From Verrucomicrobiota bacterium (GTDB lineage Bacteria; Verrucomicrobiota; Verrucomicrobiia; Limisphaerales; UBA9464), in contig JAPLUH010000249.1 of assembly GCA_026397675.1 (NCBI GenBank), positions 1 through 12,470 of the forward strand: a stretch of DNA of 12,470 nucleotides. The letters run 5' to 3'. The position numbers were made by a program, and so were the translations under genes. A model generated the notes under the pieces. The model made no database searches. It was given only the letters and a program-made list of their open reading frames with translations, and had not been told where the DNA came from. The stretch's first letter is position 1; each line of letters begins with the position of its first letter. Positions 6,538-12,470 of the stretch are shown one piece after another.

Positions 6538-7428
6538 GTGCAAATCGAGTCCTTCAAAGTTTTCTGCGACCTCGCCGAGACGGAATCGTTCACCAAGGCG
6601 GCACTGATCAACAACATCACTCAGAGTGCGGTCAGCCAGCAAATCACCTCCTTGGAACGGCAGCTCAAAACTCTCCTCATCGAGCGCAGCAAGAAGAAGT
6701 TCCGACTGACCCGCGAGGGCGAGATGCTCTACGAACACGGCAAACAGATCATCCTGACTTACGAGGGGTTGGTGAACAGCCTCCAGGAAATGCGGAACGT
6801 CATCTCAGGTACCATCCGCATCGCAGCCATCTACAGCATTGGCTTGCATGATCTTCAGCCCTACGTGAAGCGCTTCCTCAAGCTGCACCCGTCGGTGAAG
6901 GTCCACGTCGAATATCAGCGAGCAAACCAGGTCTATGATGATGTTCTGGGCAACGTGGTCGACATCGGTCTGGTGGCCTACCCGCAGAAGGAATCCAAGC
7001 TGGAAACCCTCGCCCTTAAGCCCGAAAAGATGGTCCTCATCTGCGCGCCCGGACATGCTTTTACTAAGTCCAAGGGGCTAAAATTCTCACACCTCGAAGG
7101 GCAAAAGTTTATCGGTTTCGAGCCCGATATCCCCACACGGAAAGCCATTGACCTTGAACTGAAGGCACACGGAATCACCATCAAGCACGTCATGGAGTTC
7201 GATAACATCGAAACCGTGAAGCGGGCGGTGGAAATCGGCGCTGGGGTGAGCATTGTCCCGGCCGGAACCGTTGCCCAAGAAGTTTCAAAGAACACCCTGG
7301 TGGCCATGCCCTTCGTCGACATCGAACTCGACCGACCCATTGGACTCATTCACAAGAAGTCCAAGGTGTTATCACCGGCCATGAAGCAGTTCATCGCCTC
7401 CCTCCAAGCCATCCAGCCAGTTAACTGA
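6538..7428 (+). CDS. LysR-type transcriptional regulator
   Basis: This is a 296-aa DNA-binding regulator of typical LysR length. The N-terminal winged helix-turn-helix occupies about residues 3-62 (FCDLAETESFTKAALINNI, then QSAVSQQITSLERQL, LIERS, LTREGE), followed by a linker helix. The C-terminal effector-binding domain runs from about 90 to 292 (GTIRIAAIYSIG, DIGLVAYP, VEIGAGVSIVP). The domain resembles CysL/CysB-like members, but the effector cannot be read from sequence. The start is GTG 6538, which gives the standard N-terminus directly before the first helix; no Shine-Dalgarno sequence is evident. Regulators of this family often control a divergent neighbour and themselves. Here the divergent gene encodes an RNA-modifying enzyme, an unlikely target, so the regulon probably lies elsewhere. 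Confidence 0.92.
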   Translation: MQIESFKVFCDLAETESFTKAALINNITQSAVSQQITSLERQLKTLLIERSKKKFRLTREGEMLYEHGKQIILTYEGLVNSLQEMRNVISGTIRIAAIYSIGLHDLQPYVKRFLKLHPSVKVHVEYQRANQVYDDVLGNVVDIGLVAYPQKESKLETLALKPEKMVLICAPGHAFTKSKGLKFSHLEGQKFIGFEPDIPTRKAIDLELKAHGITIKHVMEFDNIETVKRAVEIGAGVSIVPAGTVAQEVSKNTLVAMPFVDIELDRPIGLIHKKSKVLSPAMKQFIASLQAIQPVN

Positions 7429-7449
7429 GAGGCGTAAGTCTTCTGAAGC

Positions 7450-7511
7450 GGATTCTGGGAGGAACTGGGTCTCCCGTCGTGAGACCGCCTCTCAGCAACG
7501 TTCCAGAATCC
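7450..7511 (+). terminator. Nested inverted repeat downstream of the LysR-type gene
   Basis: The outer arms GGATTCTGG (7450-7458) and CCAGAATCC (7503-7511) pair perfectly over 9 bp. GAAC/GTTC extends the pairing after a 3-nt bulge. An inner hairpin GGTCTC (7468-7473) with GAGACC (7481-7486) sits within the loop. It starts 22 nt after the stop codon and has no T tract, so if it terminates it is not a classic intrinsic terminator. It could be a 3'-end stabilising structure. Confidence 0.4.
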
Positions 7512-7520
7512 ACGGAAAGT

Positions 7521-7724
7521 GGCCGGTTTGAAATCCGCGGTTTTGCCGGATCCTCGGATTCGTTTTCTTTCCCAATGAGGTCCAGCGTTTCTTCCTTCTT
7601 CCAGATGAGGCCGAACGCGTCCGGGGCCCACCAGACTTGCTAAGAATTCCTTCGGGCAACCGACAAACTAAGACCGGATCGATGATCCGTTGAGTTTCTG
7701 GGATCAGTGATTTTCAAACCGGCC
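7521..7724. repeat. 204-bp segment bounded by 13-bp inverted repeats
   Basis: GGCCGGTTTGAAA at 7521-7533 is repeated in inverse as TTTCAAACCGGCC at 7712-7724 with no mismatch. The inner sequence codes for nothing recognisable and no target-site duplication is obvious. A miniature transposable element is possible, and so is a chance or regulatory arrangement. Confidence 0.3.
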
Positions 7725-7753
7725 GGTTTCATCGGTTTTCACACCGTCACTGA
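7704..7753 (-). terminator. Structured block just downstream of folA
   Basis: TCAGTGA (7704-7710) and TCACTGA (7747-7753) form a 7-bp outer stem. They enclose the perfect 14-bp palindrome AAACCGGCCGGTTT (7716-7729) and a small CGGT/ACCG pairing. It begins about 25 nt after the folA stop on the minus strand. Its position suits a transcription terminator or mRNA 3'-end structure, but there is no clear U tract. Confidence 0.4.
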
Positions 7754-7778
7754 CAACCGCCACTGGTCTGGCGATCGC

Positions 7779-8303
7779 TTAGCAAATCGATCCGTGGACA
7801 GGCAAAGCCTCTGGGGAGCGAGCGGCGATGAGTGTGGATCGGTGGACCCAGTGCTCGACGCGGAACTCCGATGTGCGGAGCACCTCGGCAATCCAGACAA
7901 ACTCGGACTCGAACGGAGGGAAGACCGCGTCGCCAGTCACGGTGACCGGCACACGAGTCAGGAAAAGGTCACTGCATCGGGGCAGCAGCAATCGATATAT
8001 CTCGCTGCCACCGCAAACCCAGACCGAACGAGGGTCGCTCCGAAGTTCTTCCAGCAAGGGTTCCACTTCCGAGGCTGTCCGCACTCCCGGGATGGGGGCA
8101 GCGCTTCGAGTCAGAACAATCGTCTGACGCCCCGGCAATGGTTTTCCGATGGACTCGAAGGTCTTCCGACCCATCAGCAAAATCCCTCCTGAAGTCATCT
8201 GCCGAAACCAACGAAAGTCAGAAGGAAGGTGCCAAGGAATACGCCCCGAGTCTCCGATGACCCGGTTCTCAGACATGGCAGAGATGGCAAGAAAACGACC
8301 CAT
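7779..8303 (-). CDS. folA: Dihydrofolate reductase
   Basis: FolA reduces dihydrofolate to tetrahydrofolate with NADPH. The 174-aa product shows the full family pattern: an AISAMSENRVIG N-terminal strand and loop, GRIPWHLPSDFRWF at 20-33 (W24, with D29 the catalytic acid), LMGRKTFESIGKPLPGR at 43-59, the VCGGSEIYRLLLP cofactor loop at 96-108, and the TRVPVTVTGDAVFP segment. I chose ATG 8303 because it starts three residues before the first strand. The same frame stays open upstream to a TTG at 8432, but the 43 extra residues are not family-like. No good Shine-Dalgarno sequence precedes 8303. The gene lies 132 nt downstream of infC in the same direction and is followed by a structured block before the convergent lysR-type gene. 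Length is slightly above E. coli FolA (159). Confidence 0.93.
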   Translation of the reverse strand: MGRFLAISAMSENRVIGDSGRIPWHLPSDFRWFRQMTSGGILLMGRKTFESIGKPLPGRQTIVLTRSAAPIPGVRTASEVEPLLEELRSDPRSVWVCGGSEIYRLLLPRCSDLFLTRVPVTVTGDAVFPPFESEFVWIAEVLRTSEFRVEHWVHRSTLIAARSPEALPVHGSIC

Positions 8304-8435
8304 GGTTTCAGCCGGCGTGATCTGCGCGCAGGCATTACCAACACGCGCATCACAAACCAAAGCCCCCCAAAACGAGCGAAGCTCCAAACACGGGAGGAAA
8401 CTTGAGTTCTTAACCCAAGATTCCATCCACAAGGT

Positions 8436-9152
8436 TTAGCCTTCTGTCGGAACCGACAAACTCGAAAACGGGTTCTGCCCGAAGGAGTCGGACTGCGAGG
8501 CCGCATCGGTCGCTACCCTCACCGGTTCCGGTTTGCCATTGGAGGCCGGCTTGTCTGTTTCCTTAATGGGCGGCTCCAAATCAGCCTCCTTAGGATTCTT
8601 GGCCCGCTTGTTCTTAGGAAGGGGGCTAATCATCACGTTGATGGCCTTACCCACCAGCTTCGGCGGAAAATCGGGATGTCCCCAGGGAGCCAACTGCTCC
8701 AGGAACTTGTTCATAACCTCCTTGCCGACTTCCGTGTGCGCCATTTCACGGCCGCGGAATCGCAAGGTCGCCTTGACCTTCATGTCTTCGCAAAGGAAGC
8801 CAATCGTGTGCTCCCTCTTGATTCCCAAGTCATGGGGATCGATACGAGGAGACAACTGAACCTCTTTCACCAGATTGACGGCCTGATGCTTCTTGCTGTC
8901 GCGTTCTTTCTTGGACAGTTCGTATTTGAACTTTCCGTAGTCAACAATGCGGCACACCGGAGGAACGGCGGTCGCGGCAATCTCGACCAAGTCGACAGTA
9001 CTCTGTCGGGCCAAGTTAATGGCAGCAGCCAGATCCATGATCCCGACCTGCTGTCCATCAATGCCAATGACACGAACCTCGCGGGCTCGAATCTTTCCGT
9101 TGATCCGGTGCTGCGGCTGACCCGGCTGCGGGCGTGAAAACGGGCGGCTCAA
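8436..9152 (-). CDS. infC: Translation initiation factor IF-3 with long C-terminal tail
   Basis: IF-3 binds the 30S subunit, keeps ribosomal subunits apart and checks start-codon pairing. Residues about 14-85 form the N-terminal domain (RINGKIRAREVRVIG, and the signature PVCRIVDYGKFKYE at 65-78). A lysine-rich linker follows, then the C-terminal domain to about 178 (LSPRIDPHDLGIK, RFRGREMAHTEVG, INVMISPLPKNKRAK). The last 55-60 residues are a polar, disordered-looking tail rich in Pro, Glu, Asp and Ser, making 238 aa against about 180 in E. coli. The start is TTG 9152: GGAGG lies exactly 7 nt upstream, no ATG fits, and the protein begins just before the conserved domain. A rare start in infC recalls the autoregulation known for E. 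coli infC (AUU start). The usual rpmI-rplT partners do not follow; folA does. Confidence 0.95.
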   Translation of the reverse strand: MSRPFSRPQPGQPQHRINGKIRAREVRVIGIDGQQVGIMDLAAAINLARQSTVDLVEIAATAVPPVCRIVDYGKFKYELSKKERDSKKHQAVNLVKEVQLSPRIDPHDLGIKREHTIGFLCEDMKVKATLRFRGREMAHTEVGKEVMNKFLEQLAPWGHPDFPPKLVGKAINVMISPLPKNKRAKNPKEADLEPPIKETDKPASNGKPEPVRVATDAASQSDSFGQNPFSSLSVPTEG

Positions 9153-9159
9153 AGTACCG

Positions 9160-9164
9160 CCTCC
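9160..9164 (-). promoter_or_regulatory. Strong Shine-Dalgarno sequence of infC
   Basis: Read on the minus strand, this is GGAGG with 7 nt to the TTG start at 9152. It is the best ribosome binding site in the window and decides in favour of the non-AUG start. Confidence 0.75.
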
Positions 9165-9223
9165 GATTGAAAATGCATCATGCGTACGATCAAACCAACT
9201 CGCTGCTTCAGGAGACGTAGGTC

Positions 9224-9252
9224 GCTATAGGAAGTACCGGGCTTTCAGGCAA
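9224..9252 (-). promoter_or_regulatory. Candidate promoter of infC
   Basis: On the minus strand, TTGCCT (9252-9247) and TATAGC (9229-9224) are separated by exactly 17 nt. Each matches its sigma-70 consensus at four of six positions. This would give a leader of about 65 nt before the TTG start. The -35 part overlaps the hairpin at 9242-9260. The matches are modest, and transcription from ispH may suffice. Confidence 0.3.
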
Positions 9253-9260
9253 GCTGAAAG
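9242..9260. other. Hairpin between ispH and infC
   Basis: CTTTCAG (9242-9248) and CTGAAAG (9254-9260) form a perfect 7-bp stem with a GCAAG loop. No T run follows on the minus strand, so it is a poor intrinsic terminator. It could be an operator, an mRNA processing site or a leader structure for infC. Confidence 0.35.
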
Positions 9261-9310
9261 TCCGACTTTCTCAAATAAACACACCGCTGAAAACTTGAAA
9301 ACAAGGCTCT

Positions 9311-10579
9311 TCATCGTTGCGAATTCTCCGGTTGAAGCACCTCAAGGATGTTCACCCCTCGGAAGTCAAACAATCGCTTGATGGTGTCCTCAATCAGGTT
9401 GTTGGGGCAACTCGCACCTGCGGTGATACCGACGGTCAGAGCCCCTTCGGTTCGGTACCAATCGGCGGTGGTCACCTCGGCGGTAATGTGCTGATTCCAG
9501 TGCCGAATGAGCGCCGGAGAACCCATCATGGCCGCATTCTTAATGAAGTAAGTCGGGAGCACCTTCTCGCCCATTTCTGCCAAATGGGAGGTGTTTGAGG
9601 AATTGTACCCGCCGACCACGATTAAGAGATCGATGGGTTCGCGAAGCATCTTTTCCAAGGCGTCTTGGCGGTCTTGAGTCGCGCCGCAAATCGTATCAAA
9701 GAAACGGAAGTGCTCGGCCACCTTTCCGGAACCATGCTTCTGTTGCATGGCCTGCTGGAAACGCTTCTGAACCTCTTCCGTCTCGCCACGCAGCATGGTG
9801 GTCTGATTGGCAACGCCCACGGCCACCAAATGAAGATCCGGATCAAAGCCCGGAGAATAGGCCCCCTTGAAACGGTTCAGAAACTCATTCCGGTCACCAC
9901 CGTGAAGGATGTAATTGCAAACGTAATCCGTCTCGGCGAGGTCGAACACCACCAGATAATGCCCAGACCCGTAGGCGGTGGCCTGGGAGGTTGTCGCTTT
10001 GGTCTCCTCGTGCTTGGCCTTGCCGTGGATAATACTCGTCACCGCCTCTTTGCTGTACTGGCGCACCCGCTTCCAGACCGTCATGACGTCACCGCAGGTC
10101 GTGTCCACCGTCTGACATCCGAAACTCTCGATGCGGTGGCGGGTGGACACCTCGGTGCCAAACGCTGGGATAATGACCACGTCGTCGGCATTGAGTCGTA
10201 GGCCGGACAACTCCTCGTCACTGGGCTTCGGCGAAATACTGACAATGCCCATGCCCCGAATTTGATCATTTACCTCCGGATTATGAATAATCTCCCCCAA
10301 CAAGAAGATGCGGGTCGGTTCGGGGAACACCTTGCGGGCCGCGTAGGCCAGATCAATGGCACGCTCGACGCCGTAGCAGAAACCAAACTCCTTAGCCAAA
10401 CGGATGGTCAGGCCACCATAGGAAAACGCGCCGCCGTTGGCCCGGAGTCGTTCTACTAACTCGCTACGGTAATGGGCCACCACCTGGGCCGAGACCTCCT
10501 GCATAACATCCGGCCTGCGGAGATTCACTTTCTTGGGTGCGCCGAGGGGCGCAGGCCCCGACGGGGCGTCGTTAAACAT
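9311..10579 (-). CDS. ispH: 4-hydroxy-3-methylbut-2-enyl diphosphate reductase, long type
   Basis: IspH (LytB) carries out the last step of the methylerythritol phosphate route, making isopentenyl and dimethylallyl diphosphate with a [4Fe-4S] cluster. The three cluster cysteines are recognisable: C68 in EFGFCYGVERAI, C162 in DTTCGDV and C298 in DTICGATQDRQ. Substrate-site motifs also appear: HGKAKHEE at 185-192, NQTTML at 258-263, GGYNSSNTSHL at 323-333 and ITAGASCPNNLIED at 385-398. At 422 aa, with an N-terminal extension of about 55 residues and an inserted segment around 195-245, it belongs to the cyanobacterial/plant-like class rather than the short E. coli class (316 aa). The ATG at 10579 lacks a clear ribosome binding site; M26 is an alternative start. 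It heads a same-strand run with infC (158 nt) and folA, and is divergent from the halogenase-like gene. Confidence 0.94.
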   Translation of the reverse strand: MFNDAPSGPAPLGAPKKVNLRRPDVMQEVSAQVVAHYRSELVERLRANGGAFSYGGLTIRLAKEFGFCYGVERAIDLAYAARKVFPEPTRIFLLGEIIHNPEVNDQIRGMGIVSISPKPSDEELSGLRLNADDVVIIPAFGTEVSTRHRIESFGCQTVDTTCGDVMTVWKRVRQYSKEAVTSIIHGKAKHEETKATTSQATAYGSGHYLVVFDLAETDYVCNYILHGGDRNEFLNRFKGAYSPGFDPDLHLVAVGVANQTTMLRGETEEVQKRFQQAMQQKHGSGKVAEHFRFFDTICGATQDRQDALEKMLREPIDLLIVVGGYNSSNTSHLAEMGEKVLPTYFIKNAAMMGSPALIRHWNQHITAEVTTADWYRTEGALTVGITAGASCPNNLIEDTIKRLFDFRGVNILEVLQPENSQR

Positions 10580-10611
10580 GACGAACCCGACCGTACCGGG
10601 AGCCCGCAGAA

Positions 10612-10682
10612 CGTCGAGAGTGGAGTAGTGGGGAAAAGGGTGAGGGATTTAATCTCAAGCAAACCCTCTCCCTTTCTCGACG
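10612..10682. repeat. Large imperfect inverted repeat in the ispH/halogenase divergent spacer
   Basis: CGTCGAGA (10612-10619) pairs with TCTCGACG (10675-10682). Inside, AAAGGGTGAGGG (10635-10646) pairs with CCCTCTCCCTTT (10664-10675) with one mismatch, around a 17-nt loop; the left arm has an extra 15 or so nt. CCCTCACCC/CCCTCTCCC-type palindromes are common as dispersed intergenic repeats in many genomes. The element occupies almost half of the 152-nt promoter region of both genes. Confidence 0.5.
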
Positions 10683-10731
10683 GCGAAGTTCCAGGCTGGC
10701 CACCCGACACCCAACCCTTACCGTCTGATCC

Positions 10732-12249
10732 GTGTCTGCCGACTTCGACCTCGCCATCGTCGGTTCCGGGTTTGCCGGAACGCTTCTGGCCATGATCGCA
10801 CGACGCCTCGGTCTCTCTGTGCTGATGATCGAACGCGGACGGCACCCACGTTTCGCTATCGGCGAATCCTCCACACCCTTGGCTAATTTGTGGCTGGAGA
10901 TTCTCGCCGACCGCTACGACCTGCCTCGCCTGCGACCTCTTTCCCAATGGGGCACCTGGCAGGCCACCCACCCGCACCTGGGTTGCGGAATCAAACGCGG
11001 CTTCAGCTACTTCCATCACTCACCTGGAAAACCCTGGGAAGCCTGCAACGAGCGTTCTGATCAACTGCTCGTGGCGGCCAGCCCCAACGACTTCGTGGCC
11101 GACACCCATTGGTATCGACCCGATTTCGACGCCTTCTTGGTCGAGGAGGCCATTCGGCTCGGCGTGGAATACCACGACGAAACCACACTCACCGTCTGCG
11201 ATATTGAAGCCGACGGCATTCAAATGGCGGGGACACGTCACGGAAAGGCCTTCCAGGCACGCGCCGGTTTCTTGGTCGATGCCAGCGGCCCTCGGGGCTA
11301 CCTGCATCAGGCCTTGGGTCTGCCAGAAGCTCAATTCGAAGACTTTCCTCGAACTCGGGCGCAATTTTCGCATTTTACCGGGGTGGGTTCCTGGGCCCAG
11401 GACAACCCTGTTTTCAGCGGTGCTCCCTTTCCTCCGGATGATGCCGCCCTACACCACACCTTCGAGGGCGGCTGGATGTGGGTGTTGCACTTAAATAACG
11501 GGGTCACCAGCGCCGGTTTTGCAGAAGTGGCGAATCGCTACCAACCCCGCACCGTCGAGCCGGCCAAAGCCTGGCGTCTTTTCCTTGACCGGTTTCCCTC
11601 CATCGGGCGCCAGTTCGCCCCCGCTGAACTCCTCCGCCCGTGGGTGTGCGCCGAGCCTCTGGCCTTCCGAACCGCCCGATGCGTCGGGCCTCGATGGGCA
11701 CAATTGCCTATGGCTGCTGGGTTCGTGGACCCACTCTTTTCCACGGGCTTCGTGTTGTCGCTCCTGGGGATCGATCGACTGGCACGAGCATTGGAGGCCG
11801 GTTGGCCAGAAGGCGCTTTAACCCAGTATGAGACCGACACGCTGGCCGACCTCGATGCTACAGCCAGGCTCATTGGTGGGGCCTATCGGGTGCTGGGCAA
11901 GCCCGCTGCGTTCGAAGCGCTCACCATGCTTTATTTTGCCAGCGCCAGCTTCTCCGAAACGGCCCTCCGGTTAAACAAGCCCCACCTCGCCCCGGGATTC
12001 CTGCTGCGAAGCCACCCGCGACTGGGTCCTGCCGTCCAGTCCCTCCTTGCTGAGGCCGGTCGCCAACCCACCGCTGACTGGATCGCCCGGGTATCTGAAA
12101 CGGTGGCACCCATCAACATCGCCGGGTTGTGCGACCCCAAAAAACGCCATTGGTACGGGGTGGAAACCGCCGATTTGCTAACCGGTGCCGCCCAACTGGA
12201 GTCCACCCCAGAAGCCATTCAAGCGATGCTGCAAAAGTGCGGCCTGTGA
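10732..12249 (+). CDS. Flavin-dependent halogenase-like FAD oxidoreductase
   Basis: This 505-aa protein belongs to the tryptophan halogenase-like branch of FAD-binding oxidoreductases. Seen features are a dinucleotide-binding GSGFAG at 11-16 with E34 ending the second strand (LMIERG), the GESSTP element at 44-49, K88 in GIKRGFSYF (position and context like the catalytic lysine region), GGWMWVLHL at 246-254 corresponding to the halogenase WxWxIP motif, and AAGFVDPLFSTGF, the usual flavin-contacting segment near the C-terminal third. The WxWxIP motif is degenerate (WMWVLH), so halogenation is possible but not secure; a hydroxylase or other oxygenase role would also fit. Real halogenases need reduced FAD from a partner reductase, and none is encoded here. 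The start is GTG 10732, which places the first strand correctly; no Shine-Dalgarno sequence is visible. The gene is divergent from ispH and lies 93 nt before carB. Confidence 0.78.
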   Translation: MSADFDLAIVGSGFAGTLLAMIARRLGLSVLMIERGRHPRFAIGESSTPLANLWLEILADRYDLPRLRPLSQWGTWQATHPHLGCGIKRGFSYFHHSPGKPWEACNERSDQLLVAASPNDFVADTHWYRPDFDAFLVEEAIRLGVEYHDETTLTVCDIEADGIQMAGTRHGKAFQARAGFLVDASGPRGYLHQALGLPEAQFEDFPRTRAQFSHFTGVGSWAQDNPVFSGAPFPPDDAALHHTFEGGWMWVLHLNNGVTSAGFAEVANRYQPRTVEPAKAWRLFLDRFPSIGRQFAPAELLRPWVCAEPLAFRTARCVGPRWAQLPMAAGFVDPLFSTGFVLSLLGIDRLARALEAGWPEGALTQYETDTLADLDATARLIGGAYRVLGKPAAFEALTMLYFASASFSETALRLNKPHLAPGFLLRSHPRLGPAVQSLLAEAGRQPTADWIARVSETVAPINIAGLCDPKKRHWYGVETADLLTGAAQLESTPEAIQAMLQKCGL

Positions 12250-12342
12250 GCTGCGCTCGACCCACCCACGAGCCGGAGACGCCGAGAGATTTCCGTCGCC
12301 GGCCGAGCAAGGACCGTGTTTCATCCGCCAGATTTTCTGACC

Positions 12343-12470
12343 ATGCCGAAGCGCACCGACATCCACTCCGTCCTCATCATTGGCGCGGGCCCGATCATCA
12401 TCGGACAGGCCTGTGAATTCGATTATTCGGGAACCCAGGCCTGCAAAGCACTGCGGGAAGAGGGTTACCG
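12343..12470 (+). CDS. carB: Carbamoyl-phosphate synthase large subunit, 5' part only
   Basis: The large subunit makes carbamoyl phosphate from bicarbonate, ammonia and two ATP for pyrimidine and arginine synthesis. Only 42 codons are inside the window, but they are characteristic: MPKRTDIHSVLIIGAGPIII leads into GQACEFDYSGTQACKALREE, the nearly invariant N-terminus of CarB. The ATG at 12343 gives the canonical beginning, and no longer frame is needed. No strong ribosome binding site is apparent. The upstream gene in the same direction encodes the halogenase-like protein, not carA as in many bacteria, and the 93-nt gap contains nothing I recognise. The gene continues beyond the right edge. 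Confidence 0.93.
   Translation, partial: MPKRTDIHSVLIIGAGPIIIGQACEFDYSGTQACKALREEGY

Larger units (their letters stand above)
7429..7778. other. Palindrome-rich spacer between convergent lysR-type gene and folA
   Basis: No gene was found in these 350 bases. The spacer contains several inverted repeats, listed separately: a nested structure at 7450-7511, a pair of 13-bp inverted copies at 7521-7533 and 7712-7724, a short hairpin CGGATC/GATCCG at 7675-7689, and a structured block at 7704-7753. At least some should act as terminators for the two converging genes. Confidence 0.6.

Noticed and set aside
7428..7779. Missing rpmI/rplT or a small gene between lysR and folA
   Set aside because: Neither strand shows the basic N-terminal sequences of L35 or L20, and the open frames here carry no recognisable content.
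8304..8432. 43-residue N-terminal extension of FolA from TTG 8432
   Set aside because: Dihydrofolate reductases begin directly with the first strand. The extension has no similarity, and ATG 8303 is well placed.
8445..8458. TGTCGG/CCGACA inverted repeat as infC terminator
   Set aside because: It lies inside the infC coding end, and the 2-nt loop is too tight for a stable hairpin.

Overview
The window reads as about 11 kb of bacterial chromosome with a GC content near 60% (judged by eye), joined at the left to about 1.2 kb of visibly AT-rich DNA. Several traits fit Verrucomicrobiota or a related PVC lineage. These are weak or absent Shine-Dalgarno sequences at most starts, frequent GTG/TTG starts, an IF-3 with a long acidic/polar C-terminal tail, a long cyanobacterial/plant-type IspH, and a Tat-exported dimethylformamidase-like protein. 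The assignment is an inference and could be off at phylum level. No CRISPR array, rRNA, tRNA or intact insertion sequence was recognised.

Layout: (a) 1-1200, AT-rich, minus strand: an unrecognised exported protein (242-1048) followed by the first 37 codons of another membrane-anchored protein that runs off the left edge. (b) 1049-1933, a long gene-free stretch that contains the composition change. (c) 1937-5478, plus strand: a Tat-exported N,N-dimethylformamidase-like protein overlapping queG (epoxyqueuosine reductase) by an ATGA junction, a hairpin, then an orphan ABC ATPase. (d) 5320-6276, minus strand: an RluA-type pseudouridine synthase whose 3' end overlaps the ABC gene by 159 bp. (e) 6538-7428, plus strand: a LysR-type regulator divergent from the pseudouridine synthase gene. 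(f) 7429-7778, a palindrome-rich convergent spacer. (g) 10579 down to 7779, minus strand: ispH, infC, folA, all housekeeping genes. (h) From 10732, plus strand: a flavin-dependent halogenase-like protein, then the start of carB, cut by the right edge.

The genes do not form one pathway. Two encode RNA-modification enzymes (QueG for tRNA queuosine, the RluA-family enzyme for pseudouridine). The ispH-infC-folA run combines isoprenoid synthesis, translation initiation and folate metabolism and may be co-transcribed, although infC has its own strong ribosome binding site and a possible promoter. The two enzymes of unknown substrate, the dimethylformamidase-like and the halogenase-like protein, are the most open biochemically. 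I found no multi-gene arrangement that clearly amounts to a new system. The better leads are the unrecognised AT-rich gene pair, the hairpin-bearing in-frame insertion in queG, the halogenase-like gene beside carB, and several unexplained inverted-repeat structures between genes.
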